NCBI GenBank assembly: GCA_934630985.1 | Contig: CAKTXO010000029.1 | Span: forward strand, 1 to 15,888 | Length of the DNA: 15,888 nucleotides | Direction of reading: 5' to 3' | Origin: an uncultured Oscillospiraceae bacterium | GTDB taxonomy: Bacteria > Bacillota > Clostridia > Oscillospirales > Oscillospiraceae | Part shown: positions 1 to 6,282 of the stretch, piece after piece | Position numbering within the stretch: position 1 is the stretch's first letter | Layout of the letters: each line of letters starts with the position of its first letter | Translations under genes and position numbers: made by a program | The notes under the pieces: model-generated | Seen by the model: only the letters and a program-made list of their open reading frames with translations | Databases searched by the model: none | What the model was told of the DNA's origin: nothing

Positions 1-2
1 TT

Positions 3-434
3 CTGCGTTTTCATTACCACCGGCCGCAAGCACTTCTCACCCGCTTGGAAGAACTGTCCCTGCCTCGCAAAGAATACAACTCCAACATGGCAGCACTCCC
101 GGAAACCCGAAAATTCATTACGGAGGATGTAATTGCGGATTCTCTTGCAAACGGGAGCAACTTCGAGAGTGGAAAGAACCGAATCTATACGTTTTTCCAA
201 AACCCGCATTCTCTCAAAGAGTACGCCGATTTTCTGAAAAAAGAGTACGGCATTGGCGGACGCTCCCATGCTGTATCCGGAGAAAGCGGCAGCTTTGAAG
301 AACATAGCAGCAAGGGCATCGTACTGAAAAAGAGTGGCTGTGTGGATGTTCAAATGAATTGGAATAAAGTCGCTTCCCGCATTTCTGAGCTGATCCGCCT
401 GAACCGCTATGCAGGACTACTACTCTTATCTTGA
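3..434 (+). CDS. 3' fragment of a large helicase-type protein of an integrative element (partial, truncated)
   Basis: The reading frame is open from the window edge (frame starting at base 3) to a stop at 432-434, so the 5' end lies outside. The protein carries the block FFQNPHSLKEYADFLKKEYG, followed by IGGRSHA and KGIVLKK, and ends near ISELIRLNRY. I recognise this block from the very large SNF2/DEAD-type helicase-methylase proteins of clostridial conjugative elements; that is recollection, not a search. In those proteins the chain continues well beyond NRY, whereas here it runs into AGLLLLS and a stop. It is therefore probably the leftover of a deletion or frameshift and not functional as it stands. 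Its presence fits the other element-type genes downstream. The ATG-less TTG at 45 is only an artefact of ORF calling; no ribosome site precedes it. Confidence 0.55.
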   Translation: MRFHYHRPQALLTRLEELSLPRKEYNSNMAALPETRKFITEDVIADSLANGSNFESGKNRIYTFFQNPHSLKEYADFLKKEYGIGGRSHAVSGESGSFEEHSSKGIVLKKSGCVDVQMNWNKVASRISELIRLNRYAGLLLLS

Positions 435-641
435 AACTATAGGCTTCAAGCTGGCCCATTTATGGGGATTTCAACGGGGAAACGCTTACTTTCCAGAGGT
501 GATCCCCGGTTACACCCAGGACATGACGCTCACTGCAAGATATGCCCGCATGGTGCGTACAGACCTCGGCTTTTGCTGCGATGATCTTGCATAGCAGTAT
601 TGCTCTGAGAAAAGAATTTTGTTTCAATCTCCAAATTTTTC
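435..641 (+). other. Gene-poor stretch with a possible protein remnant
   Basis: No convincing gene lies between the helicase fragment and the next promoter. An open frame at 409-594 (61 codons, beginning MQDYYSYLETIGFKLAHLWG) overlaps the fragment above and has no Shine-Dalgarno site before its ATG. It may be debris of another element gene that was joined to the helicase remnant by deletion, but I do not recognise it. Nothing resembling an RNA gene or a strong hairpin is visible here. Confidence 0.3.
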
Positions 642-671
642 TTGACAACAGGTAATTTGCGGTGCTATTAT
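642..671 (+). promoter_or_regulatory. Sigma-A-type promoter for the immA-like operon
   Basis: TTGACA at 642-647 and TATTAT at 666-671 are separated by 18 bases. The predicted start of transcription lies near 678, leaving a leader of about 60 bases before the ATG at 738. This is the only strong promoter seen before the small-gene cluster, so it probably drives at least the protease and the zinc-ribbon gene. Confidence 0.75.
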
Positions 672-737
672 ATCGGCACAAACCATTAACGAACATTTGT
701 ACTAATAAGATTCAATCACCGTTATGGAGGTGGCGGT

Positions 738-1424
738 ATGACAGCGCCCATTCTTTCCAGAAGCGATATAGAGCAGATCGCCAAAAAAATCCTTTCCGTT
801 TACACGGAAGCATATGTCCCGGAGAACCATCTGTGTTATCAGGTCGAGCCGGAAAAGCTGGCCGATGTATTGGGCCTGGAGGTGGATTATCAAATTCTCT
901 CCCTGGATGGCTCTATCCTGGGCGTTACTTCCCCGGATGAGCAGTTTGTGACCATTTATATGGAAAACGAGGGATGCCTTTACTATCTGGATGGAAATAC
1001 CATTCTGATCGACGGACGGCTATGCCTTTCGCCCCGTAATGCCGGACGGAAGAACTATACGCTGACCCATGAGATTTCCCACCAAGTCCTCTATAAAGCC
1101 TTTCCGGGGCATTTTTCCTCCGCACAACAATTGATGTACCATACCCGGAAGAAAGCCAAAGAACACAGGACCGTTACCGACTGGACAGAATGGCAGGCTG
1201 ATGCTCTGGCCGCAGCACTGCTGATGCCGGAGGATGCTATCCGGGAAGGGATGTTCCTTGCGGGGCTGGGAGAACACATCGGCACTCTAAGCAAAAAATA
1301 CACACCGAACAAGTATGAAAGCTTTTGCCGATTGGCAGAGGTTTTAGGGGCCTCCAAGTCTGCCCTGTCTTTCCGTATGGAACAACTGGGGCTGCTGGAC
1401 AGGAACCTTCTTTACAAACAATAG
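738..1424 (+). CDS. ImmA/IrrE-family metallo-endopeptidase
   Basis: The 228-residue protein carries the zinc-protease motif HEISH at residues 111-115 and a downstream EWQAD at 151-155, whose glutamate is the expected third zinc ligand. This spacing is that of peptidase family M78 (ImmA of ICEBs1, IrrE/PprI of Deinococcus). ImmA cleaves the repressor ImmR to release excision and transfer genes of its element; here the substrate is unknown. The start at 738 is supported by GGAGG at 726-730, seven bases before the ATG. The C-terminus (residues about 195-228, ending SFRMEQLGLLDRN) resembles the helical tail usual in the family. No XRE-type repressor gene lies beside it, which is unusual for an ImmA, although one could lie left of the window. 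It is followed after 17 bases by a zinc-ribbon gene, probably in one transcript. Confidence 0.85.
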   Translation: MTAPILSRSDIEQIAKKILSVYTEAYVPENHLCYQVEPEKLADVLGLEVDYQILSLDGSILGVTSPDEQFVTIYMENEGCLYYLDGNTILIDGRLCLSPRNAGRKNYTLTHEISHQVLYKAFPGHFSSAQQLMYHTRKKAKEHRTVTDWTEWQADALAAALLMPEDAIREGMFLAGLGEHIGTLSKKYTPNKYESFCRLAEVLGASKSALSFRMEQLGLLDRNLLYKQ

Positions 1425-1441
1425 CAAAGGAGTAAAGACGT

Positions 1442-1702
1442 ATGGAAACTACCGGTAAACAGGAAATGCGCATTGCCGTAAAATGCAAGCAATGCAATAT
1501 GACAATCTTCTATAAAACAACGCCAAGTACCGGCATTATCGAGTGCAAGTGTCCCAGGTGCAGAAAAATCACCGAAATCAATCTGGCGTATCGCCGGAGT
1601 AGGACGCCGATATTCTACCGCCGATCAGCGGATTACCCATTATCGACTACCATTCTTCAATATTCCATCATAGCACCGAGCAACGGGTTATGCGGTCACT
1701 GA
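1442..1702 (+). CDS. Small Com-like zinc-ribbon protein
   Basis: An 86-residue protein with CKQC at 15-18 and CKCPRC at 35-40, a spacing typical of small zinc ribbons such as the Mu translational regulator Com. The N-terminal half (residues 8-52) is well formed; the C-terminal half is basic and aromatic (RRSRTPIFYRRS) and then loses obvious character, so the tail could be altered. AAAGGAG at 1427-1433 precedes the ATG, and the gene follows the protease stop by 17 bases, so co-transcription is likely. The stop codon lies in the loop and first base of a perfect 10-bp hairpin at 1688-1710. A nucleic-acid-binding or regulatory role is inference from the fold; the substrate or partner is unknown. 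Confidence 0.65.
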   Translation: METTGKQEMRIAVKCKQCNMTIFYKTTPSTGIIECKCPRCRKITEINLAYRRSRTPIFYRRSADYPLSTTILQYSIIAPSNGLCGH

Positions 1703-1710
1703 CCGCATAA
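1688..1710 (+). other. Hairpin over the stop codon of the zinc-ribbon gene
   Basis: TTATGCGGTC at 1688-1697 and GACCGCATAA at 1701-1710 are exact complements around a three-base loop ACT. The TGA stop at 1700-1702 begins in the loop. There is no T-run after it, so it does not look like a complete terminator; it could stabilise the mRNA end. Confidence 0.6.
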
Positions 1711-1726
1711 TGAAACACCACCAAAT

Positions 1727-1794
1727 AGCCGGGCATGAAAAACGATGAGTAACAAGTTTACTCCGTCGTATTCATGCCCGGCTTTTATTATTCT
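1727..1794 (+). terminator. Long-armed inverted repeat with T-rich tail
   Basis: AGCCGGGCATGAA at 1727-1739 and TTCATGCCCGGCT at 1771-1783 are perfect 13-bp complements separated by 31 bases, followed by TTTTATTATTC. It would work as a rho-independent terminator between the protease/zinc-ribbon pair and the next genes, although the loop is unusually large. A protein-binding operator is the alternative. Confidence 0.55.
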
Positions 1795-1811
1795 TTGAGG
1801 AGGACATTAAA

Positions 1812-2012
1812 ATGATGACCAACCATACAGAACTGGAAATTTGCCTCTGCGGGAGGTGCGCAAATGCTTTCTATTCTTCATCGGAGTATTCTATCACCCG
1901 CTCCGATCCCGTCCAGATCATTCAAGACTGTTGCTGCTATTGCTGCATCCGGCGAGGATATGACTACCGTATTCACCGCCGTAACAGTCGGCTCCCGGTC
2001 AGATTCCGGTAA
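1812..2012 (+). CDS. Small cysteine-rich hypothetical protein
   Basis: A 66-residue protein with cysteines at 11, 13 and 16 and a second cluster at 40-45 (DCCCYCC), followed by a basic tail. GAGGAGG at 1797-1803 gives a good ribosome site for the ATG at 1812. The N-terminal phrase LEICLCGRCANAFY and the later RRGYDY look like a small protein family I associate with clostridial integrative elements; this is recollection. Two Cys clusters suggest metal binding. An overlapping frame at 1864-2073 lacks a ribosome site and is taken as a shadow. Function unknown. Confidence 0.55.
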   Translation: MMTNHTELEICLCGRCANAFYSSSEYSITRSDPVQIIQDCCCYCCIRRGYDYRIHRRNSRLPVRFR

Positions 2013-2026
2013 AGGAGCTGATTCAA

Positions 2027-2245
2027 ATGCTCTTGATTCAACAAGTCTATTATCCCCAGCGACTGAAAAGTGAATATGTGATTTGTCCCGCCTGCAATCG
2101 CGGGCGACTATGCGACAAGCCGCAGGGCGAGAAGATAGCGGTGCTGGCTCTTGATGGAAACACCGAGGCTCCAGGACGCTTCCACGGGCTAATTCTGAAA
2201 TGCCCCCAATGCGCACAAAAATTTATTATCTCCATTGAAAACTAA
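2027..2245 (+). CDS. Small zinc-ribbon protein with two CxxC knuckles
   Basis: The 72-residue protein has CPAC at 20-23 and CPQC at 59-62, a two-knuckle zinc-ribbon layout with a 35-residue insert rich in small residues. AAAGGAG at 2010-2016 precedes the ATG at 2027. It starts 14 bases after the stop of the upstream Cys-rich gene, so the two are probably translated from one message. It resembles the Com-like proteins of integrative elements, but no function is established from what can be seen. A DNA- or RNA-binding role is inference. Confidence 0.6.
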   Translation: MLLIQQVYYPQRLKSEYVICPACNRGRLCDKPQGEKIAVLALDGNTEAPGRFHGLILKCPQCAQKFIISIEN

Positions 2246-2392
2246 ATAGATTTGAACATAGCTCCAACCGCCGGACTTTTTGATAAGCAACCCGGATAAG
2301 AGCCTGCATCCGCTTTTAAGCGAGAACGAGGACTTTCGAGTAGGAACATGGCAAACAGCTTTCTGCTGTATTGTTGTGCCTATTTGCGCCCT

Positions 2393-2438
2393 CACAGCCA
2401 GGAAGCGGAAAGGTTTTTATGATTGGTCCCTGGCTGTG
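2393..2438 (+). other. Inverted repeat upstream of the integrase remnant
   Basis: CACAGCCAGG at 2393-2402 and CCTGGCTGTG at 2429-2438 are perfect 10-bp complements with a 26-base loop that contains a T5 run. It sits in the 265-base stretch (2246-2510) between the zinc-ribbon gene and the integrase start, where I see no gene with a ribosome site. There is no T-run after the stem; the role is unclear. Confidence 0.4.
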
Positions 2439-2510
2439 TTATATCGCAAAATATCCGTGATCTCCGAGATTTGCTTTCAAACAAATTTCACTGATAAGGA
2501 GATACCGGAT

Positions 2511-3053
2511 ATGAAGTATTGTTATTATATTGCGAACCATAACACCATCTATCGGAAGTTTGAGGGTGAATCTGAGAGCCGCTTCCATATTACAACCCCA
2601 AAAACGAAAGCTGGTATTCGGACAATCCCCATGCTTTCCGATGTAAAGGAAGCGCTCCTCACTGAATATAATTTGCAACAGCAAATCGGATTCTGCGATG
2701 AAAAGATTGATGGCTACAGCGGCTTCATTTTTCAAAACCGCTTTGGCAGTCTATTAACTTCACACGATATTAACCGCGCTCTTGAACGGATTTACACTGC
2801 CTGCAATGAGGCAGAGCGAGAACTGGCTAAGGAAGAAAAAAGGCCGCCAGTCCTGATTCGACATTTCTCCGTCCACAATCTTCGCCATACGTTCTGCACT
2901 CGATTCTGCGAGAATGAAAGCAATCTGAAAGTCATTCAGGAAATTATGGGCCATGCCGACATCGAAACTACCATGAACATCTACGCAGAGGCAACCACAG
3001 AAAAGAAAGTTGAATCCTTTGCAAATCTGGAAGGCAAGATCAAAATTTCCTGA
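2511..3053 (+). CDS. N-terminally truncated tyrosine recombinase (integrase), catalytic C-terminus only
   Basis: The 180-residue product matches the last half of phage/ICE-type tyrosine integrases. Visible parts are the beta-hairpin region with HITTPKTKAGIRTIP (residues 26-40), HNLRH at 122-126 supplying the second His-Arg box, GHADIETTMNIYAE at 147-160 with the likely nucleophile Tyr158, and a helical tail. The arm-binding domain, the core-binding domain and the first catalytic arginine are missing; full-length relatives have about 380-420 residues. The frame is open back to 2280, but residues before about 2530 do not look like integrase. The ATG at 2511 has a good AAGGAG at 2496-2501. As it stands it should be unable to recombine DNA. 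It is followed after 13 bases by the triple-repeat gene. Confidence 0.75.
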   Translation: MKYCYYIANHNTIYRKFEGESESRFHITTPKTKAGIRTIPMLSDVKEALLTEYNLQQQIGFCDEKIDGYSGFIFQNRFGSLLTSHDINRALERIYTACNEAERELAKEEKRPPVLIRHFSVHNLRHTFCTRFCENESNLKVIQEIMGHADIETTMNIYAEATTEKKVESFANLEGKIKIS

Positions 3054-3066
3054 TGGAGGTACTCAA

Positions 3067-3642
3067 ATGGGAAAGATGAAAGACCTCACCAACCTTGAAT
3101 TTGGGAACCTTCGTGTTTTGCATCGAGTAGAGGATGCAAAGCCTGGACGACCTGCCTGGTTGTGCCAATGCAAATGTGGAAATACAGTAGTCGTTACCTC
3201 AACGAATCTATGCAAAACCAATGGGACAAAATCCTGTGGCTGCTTACGCCGAACTCCCTCTCCTACGCGCATCAATCTAACTGGCCAAGTATTCGGAAAA
3301 CTGACAGTTCTAAAGGAAACCGGTGAACGGAAATCCGGCAATATAGTTTGGCTGTGTCAATGTGAATGCGGTAAACAAGTTTCTGTTTCCTCTGACGCAC
3401 TCCGTAGCGGTCACACAAAATCCTGTGGCTGTATAGCTCGTCAAATGAAATATGATCTTACCGGAGCAAAGTTTGGGAACCTCCTTGTACTTGGTCCGGT
3501 TAAGAATAGGTGGATTAAAGGGAACGAAACAAGGTGGAAATGCAAGTGCCGAAACTGCGGACGAACTGTGGAAGTTCCAAGCTATTGGCTCAGGCACAGT
3601 AATCCAAATGGGCACTGTAAATGCACACGATTTAAGGGGTAA
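3067..3642 (+). CDS. Protein of three tandem cysteine-rich (putative zinc-binding) repeats
   Basis: The 191 residues consist of three consecutive copies of one unit: about 5-59, 70-122 and 130-186. Each begins with a DLTG/NLTG-type turn and FG-LTVL, continues with W-C-x-C-x-C-G (copies 1 and 2 read WLCQCKCG and WLCQCECG) and closes with KSCGC in copies 1 and 2 and HCKC in copy 3. The third copy has an extra residue in the first cluster (CKCRNCG). I know this unit from phage and element proteins, including ones next to AP2/HNH-type endonuclease domains, as a probable DNA-binding zinc repeat; here there is no nuclease domain. GGAGGT at 3055-3060 serves the ATG at 3067, just after the integrase stop, so the two genes are translationally close. 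Role unknown. Confidence 0.7.
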   Translation: MGKMKDLTNLEFGNLRVLHRVEDAKPGRPAWLCQCKCGNTVVVTSTNLCKTNGTKSCGCLRRTPSPTRINLTGQVFGKLTVLKETGERKSGNIVWLCQCECGKQVSVSSDALRSGHTKSCGCIARQMKYDLTGAKFGNLLVLGPVKNRWIKGNETRWKCKCRNCGRTVEVPSYWLRHSNPNGHCKCTRFKG

Positions 3643-3647
3643 ATAGC

Positions 3648-3680
3648 AATCAGGGTACAGCAAAAACTGTACCCTGATTT
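3648..3680 (+). terminator. Rho-independent-type hairpin after the triple-repeat gene
   Basis: AATCAGGGTACAG at 3648-3660 and CTGTACCCTGATT at 3667-3679 form a perfect 13-bp stem with the six-base loop CAAAAA, six bases after the stop codon. The T-run is short (TTTGC), so termination may be partial. It closes the element-type gene block. Confidence 0.7.
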
Positions 3681-3734
3681 GCTTCAATAGAGCACTCTAA
3701 TGGCGCATTACCTCTTGATCTTTGGACGCTGATT

Positions 3735-3756
3735 TGGGGTAAAACTGGGGTAAAAC
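3735..3756. repeat. Tandem 11-bp direct repeat, candidate integrase arm site
   Basis: TGGGGTAAAAC occurs twice head to tail at 3735-3745 and 3746-3756, between the integrase-side genes and the lysS 3' end. Short direct repeats of this kind near an integrase gene are the usual form of arm-type binding sites, so I read it as a possible relic of the element's attachment region. There is no second copy in the window to define the core. Confidence 0.45.
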
Positions 3757-3812
3757 TCAAACGGCCATTGAAATTCTGAACATTTTATGATTAAAAATAG
3801 ATGGTTTTCAAA

Positions 3813-3831
3813 CTAAAATTGGCAATTTTAG
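3813..3831 (-). terminator. Weak AT-rich hairpin, possible greA-lysS terminator
   Basis: CTAAAATT at 3813-3820 and AATTTTAG at 3824-3831 form an 8-bp stem with a three-base loop, 8 bases beyond the lysS stop codon (reading the minus strand). It is followed by only a short T-run, so the assignment is weak. It could also belong to the attachment region. Confidence 0.35.
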
Positions 3832-3838
3832 AACTATT

Positions 3839-5326
3839 TTAATCAACAGGCTTCATAGTGGGGAAGAGCAGCACGTCTCGAATGGAGGCGGAGTCCGTCA
3901 GCAGCATGACCAGCCGGTCAACGCCGAAGCCCAGACCGCCCGTGGGGGGCAGGCCGTATTCCAGGGCGGTGACGTAATCGTAGTCCACTTGAGCCCGGCT
4001 CGCCGGGTCAACGGCCAGCCGGTCGGCCACCTGCTTTTCAAACCGGGCCTTCTGATCGATGGGGTCGTTCAGCTCGGAGAAGGCGTTGCCGAACTCCGTG
4101 GCGTTGATGAAGTATTCAAACCGCTCGGTGAAGGCAGGATCACCCGGCTTGCGCTTGGCCAGGGGGCTGTTCTCCACGGGATAGTCATAAATAAAGGTAG
4201 GCTGAATCAGGTTCTCTTCCACAAAGGCGTCGAAGAACTCGGCAAGGATCGCTCCCTTGGTGGGAATTTCCGGCAGCTCCACCTTGTGCGCCTTTGCGGC
4301 GGCGATGGCCTCCTCGTCAGAAGAAATAGCGGCAAAGTCCACACCGGAGTACTTCTTGACGGCCTCAATCATGGTCATCCGCTCCCAGTGGCTCAGGTCG
4401 ATGTCCTTGCCCTGGTAGGTGATCTGCAAGGTGCCGCAGACCTTCATGGCTACGGTCTTCATCATTTCCTCCACCAGATCCATCATGCCGTGGAAATCGG
4501 TGTAGGCCTGGTACAGTTCAATGGAGGTAAACTCCGGGTTGTGGGTGGGATCCATGCCCTCGTTCCGGAAAATCCGGCCTACCTCGTAGACCCGATCCAT
4601 GCCGCCCACAATCAGCCGCTTCAGGTACAGCTCAGTCTCAATGCGCAGCACCATGTCGATGTCCAGGGTGTTGTGATGGGTATAGAAGGGACGGGCGGAG
4701 GCGCCGATTTCAAAGGGGGTCAGAATGGGGGTGTCCACCTCCAGGAAGCCCTTGCCGTCCAGGAAATGCCGCAGCTCCCGGAGAATCAGGCTCCGCTTGA
4801 CGAAGGTGTCCTTCACCTCAGGGTTCACGATCAGGTCTACATAACGCTGACGGTACCGGGTTTCCCGGTCGGTCAGGCCGTGGAACTTTTCAGGCAGGGG
4901 CAGGAGGGACTTGCTGAGCAGCGTGGCCTCGTGGACACGGACGGAGATTTCGCCCCGCTCGGTCTTGAACACGTCACCCACCACACCGACGATGTCGCCG
5001 ATGTCGTTCTTCTTGAACCGCTGGAAGGAGGCCTCCTCCATTTCATCGAACTTCACATACAGCTGAATCCGACCGGTGCTGTCCTGCAAATCGCAGAAGG
5101 ACACCTTGCCCATGCCCCGCTTGCTCATGATACGGCCGGCCAGGCGGACGGACTTGCCCGCCATAGCATCATAGTTTTCTTTGATGGCGGCGGAGTCGGC
5201 GGTCACTTCAAACTTGGTCTGGACGAAGGGGTCGAAGCCGTCGGCACGCAGAGTATCCAGCTTTTCCCGACGCACCCGAACCTGATCGGACAGGGGCATT
5301 TCCGCCTGGGGTACAAACTTTGCCAT
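3839..5326 (-). CDS. lysS: Lysyl-tRNA synthetase, class II
   Basis: The 495-residue protein is full length for bacterial LysS and charges tRNA-Lys with lysine in the cytoplasm. An N-terminal OB-fold anticodon-binding domain lies around residues 55-165 (VRLAGRIMSKRGMGKVSF). The class II core follows with motif 1 near EVDTPILTPFEIGASARPF, motif 2 in FRNEGMDPTHNPEFTSIELY, and motif 3 in GLGFGVDRLVMLL close to the C-terminus. The ATG at 5324-5326 lies three bases after the greA stop, with its GAGGG site inside the greA 3' end, so the two genes are translationally coupled. The greA-lysS order is common in Clostridia. The 3' end of lysS marks the boundary with the AT-rich element region. Confidence 0.97.
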   Translation of the reverse strand: MAKFVPQAEMPLSDQVRVRREKLDTLRADGFDPFVQTKFEVTADSAAIKENYDAMAGKSVRLAGRIMSKRGMGKVSFCDLQDSTGRIQLYVKFDEMEEASFQRFKKNDIGDIVGVVGDVFKTERGEISVRVHEATLLSKSLLPLPEKFHGLTDRETRYRQRYVDLIVNPEVKDTFVKRSLILRELRHFLDGKGFLEVDTPILTPFEIGASARPFYTHHNTLDIDMVLRIETELYLKRLIVGGMDRVYEVGRIFRNEGMDPTHNPEFTSIELYQAYTDFHGMMDLVEEMMKTVAMKVCGTLQITYQGKDIDLSHWERMTMIEAVKKYSGVDFAAISSDEEAIAAAKAHKVELPEIPTKGAILAEFFDAFVEENLIQPTFIYDYPVENSPLAKRKPGDPAFTERFEYFINATEFGNAFSELNDPIDQKARFEKQVADRLAVDPASRAQVDYDYVTALEYGLPPTGGLGFGVDRLVMLLTDSASIRDVLLFPTMKPVD

Positions 5327-5329
5327 GGC

Positions 5330-5806
5330 TCAGCCCTCACGGGTGACGCTGACCACCTTCATGGTGAAGGAGCCGGCAGGGGCGTTGACGGTGAAGGTTT
5401 CGCCGGCGGCCTTGCCTACCACGCTCCGGCCGAAGGGAGAGTCATCGGAGAGCTTGCCCTCCATAGGGTTGGCTTCCTGGGAACCGGTGATCCGGTAGGT
5501 GGACTGAACGCCCTTCTCATTCTCGACAACCACGGTGCAGCCCAGGCCTACCCGGCCGGTGGCTTCATTCTCGTCCTCAATGATAACGGCGTGGGACAGA
5601 ATGTCCTCGATTTCGGCGATCCGGCCGTAGAGCTTGGCCTGCTCGTTCTTGGCGGCGTCGTACTCGGAGTTTTCGGACAAGTCGCCGTAGGAACGGGCTT
5701 CCGCGATCATGGCGGCAACCTCACGCTCCCGGGTGGTCTTCAGGTAGTTCAGTTCCTTTTCCAGGTCGGCAAGACGCAGACTGGTAATCTTAAATTCTTT
5801 TGCCAT
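5330..5806 (-). CDS. greA: Transcription elongation factor GreA
   Basis: The 158-residue product has the two-domain GreA layout: an N-terminal antiparallel coiled coil (about residues 10-75) with the acidic tip DLSENSEYD, which inserts into the RNA polymerase secondary channel to stimulate cleavage of backtracked transcripts, and a C-terminal FKBP-like domain containing SDDSPFGRSVVGKAAG. The ATG at 5804-5806 is chosen because AAAGGA at 5815-5820 lies eight bases before it; an in-frame TTG two codons upstream lies too close to that site. It is the first gene of a greA-lysS operon behind a near-consensus promoter. Confidence 0.96.
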   Translation of the reverse strand: MAKEFKITSLRLADLEKELNYLKTTREREVAAMIAEARSYGDLSENSEYDAAKNEQAKLYGRIAEIEDILSHAVIIEDENEATGRVGLGCTVVVENEKGVQSTYRITGSQEANPMEGKLSDDSPFGRSVVGKAAGETFTVNAPAGSFTMKVVSVTREG

Positions 5807-5848
5807 ATTCAAAATCCTTTCTCAGAAATAAATTCCATAGTCCCAAAC

Positions 5849-5877
5849 ATTATAGTGGATGATTCCCCAACCGTCAA
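5849..5877 (-). promoter_or_regulatory. Promoter of the greA-lysS operon
   Basis: On the minus strand TTGACG (5872-5877) and TATAAT (5849-5854) are spaced by 17 bases, giving a near-consensus housekeeping promoter and a leader of about 35 bases before the greA ATG. Confidence 0.85.
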
Positions 5878-5923
5878 GGAATTTTTCGGGAAATCGATGA
5901 ATTACTGGTAACTATCAAAGAAT

Positions 5924-6260
5924 GCACTGGTGCGGGAGCACCCAACGGCTCCCTTGTGCAAAGGGAGCTGGCAAAAATCTTTGATTTTTGACTGAGGGAT
6001 TGTCAAATTGCAGCAATGAGAGCACACAAAAAGATGAGAGTTCTGATCCCCTCAGCCCCAGTGTGTGCACTGGGGCAGCTCCCCTTGATCAGCAAGGGGA
6101 GCCTTTGCCCCGTCACGGCTGCGCCGAGCCACCTCTACATTATGGAGCAATTGTCACCGGCAATTGATTGATCTTGATTCGCTGCGTGGAGCACAACCCC
6201 AAGGAAAGGCGGGGCTACGGATTGCCACACCAGTGCTGCGGCACTGGTTCGCAATGACAG
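5924..6260 (+). repeat. Modular hairpin-rich intergenic repeat, copy A
   Basis: This gene-free stretch lies between the greA promoter and the sdpI 3' end and is homologous to copies at 10424-10746 and 15224-15524. It begins with GCACTGGTGCGGGAGCACC and ends with CACTGGTTCGCAATGA. Hairpins in order: GGTGC/GCACC at 5929-5942; an 8-bp stem GCTCCCTT/AAGGGAGC at 5948-5968; CAAAAATC/GATTTTTG at 5972-5990; a 9-bp stem GCCCCAGTG/CACTGGGGC at 6055-6076; a 9-bp stem GCTCCCCTT/AAGGGGAGC at 6078-6102; and a CAATTG-containing stem near 6149-6167. Open frames inside it (for example 6135-6452 on the minus strand) are spurious. No transposase is present, so any mobility would be in trans. Confidence 0.8.
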
Positions 6261-6282
6261 CGGATATATAGCTTTTGCGTTT

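Noticed and set aside
1864..2216. Overlapping frames at 1864-2073 (+) and 1878-2216 (-)
   Set aside because: They overlap two small genes with good ribosome sites and recognisable Cys motifs, and lack such sites themselves.
2280..2510. N-terminal extension of the integrase frame
   Set aside because: The residues do not resemble integrase domains, the ATG at 2280 has no ribosome site, and the ATG at 2511 has a good one.
3989..5911. Open frame of 640 codons on the plus strand
   Set aside because: It is antisense to greA and lysS, which are certain genes; its composition (rich in Gly, His, Val, Gln) is that of a reversed GC-rich frame, and it has no ribosome site.
5924..6260. CRISPR array or tRNA cluster in the hairpin-rich intergenic DNA
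   Set aside because: The hairpins differ from one another and are not regularly spaced with unique spacers, and no cloverleaf or CCA end is seen.
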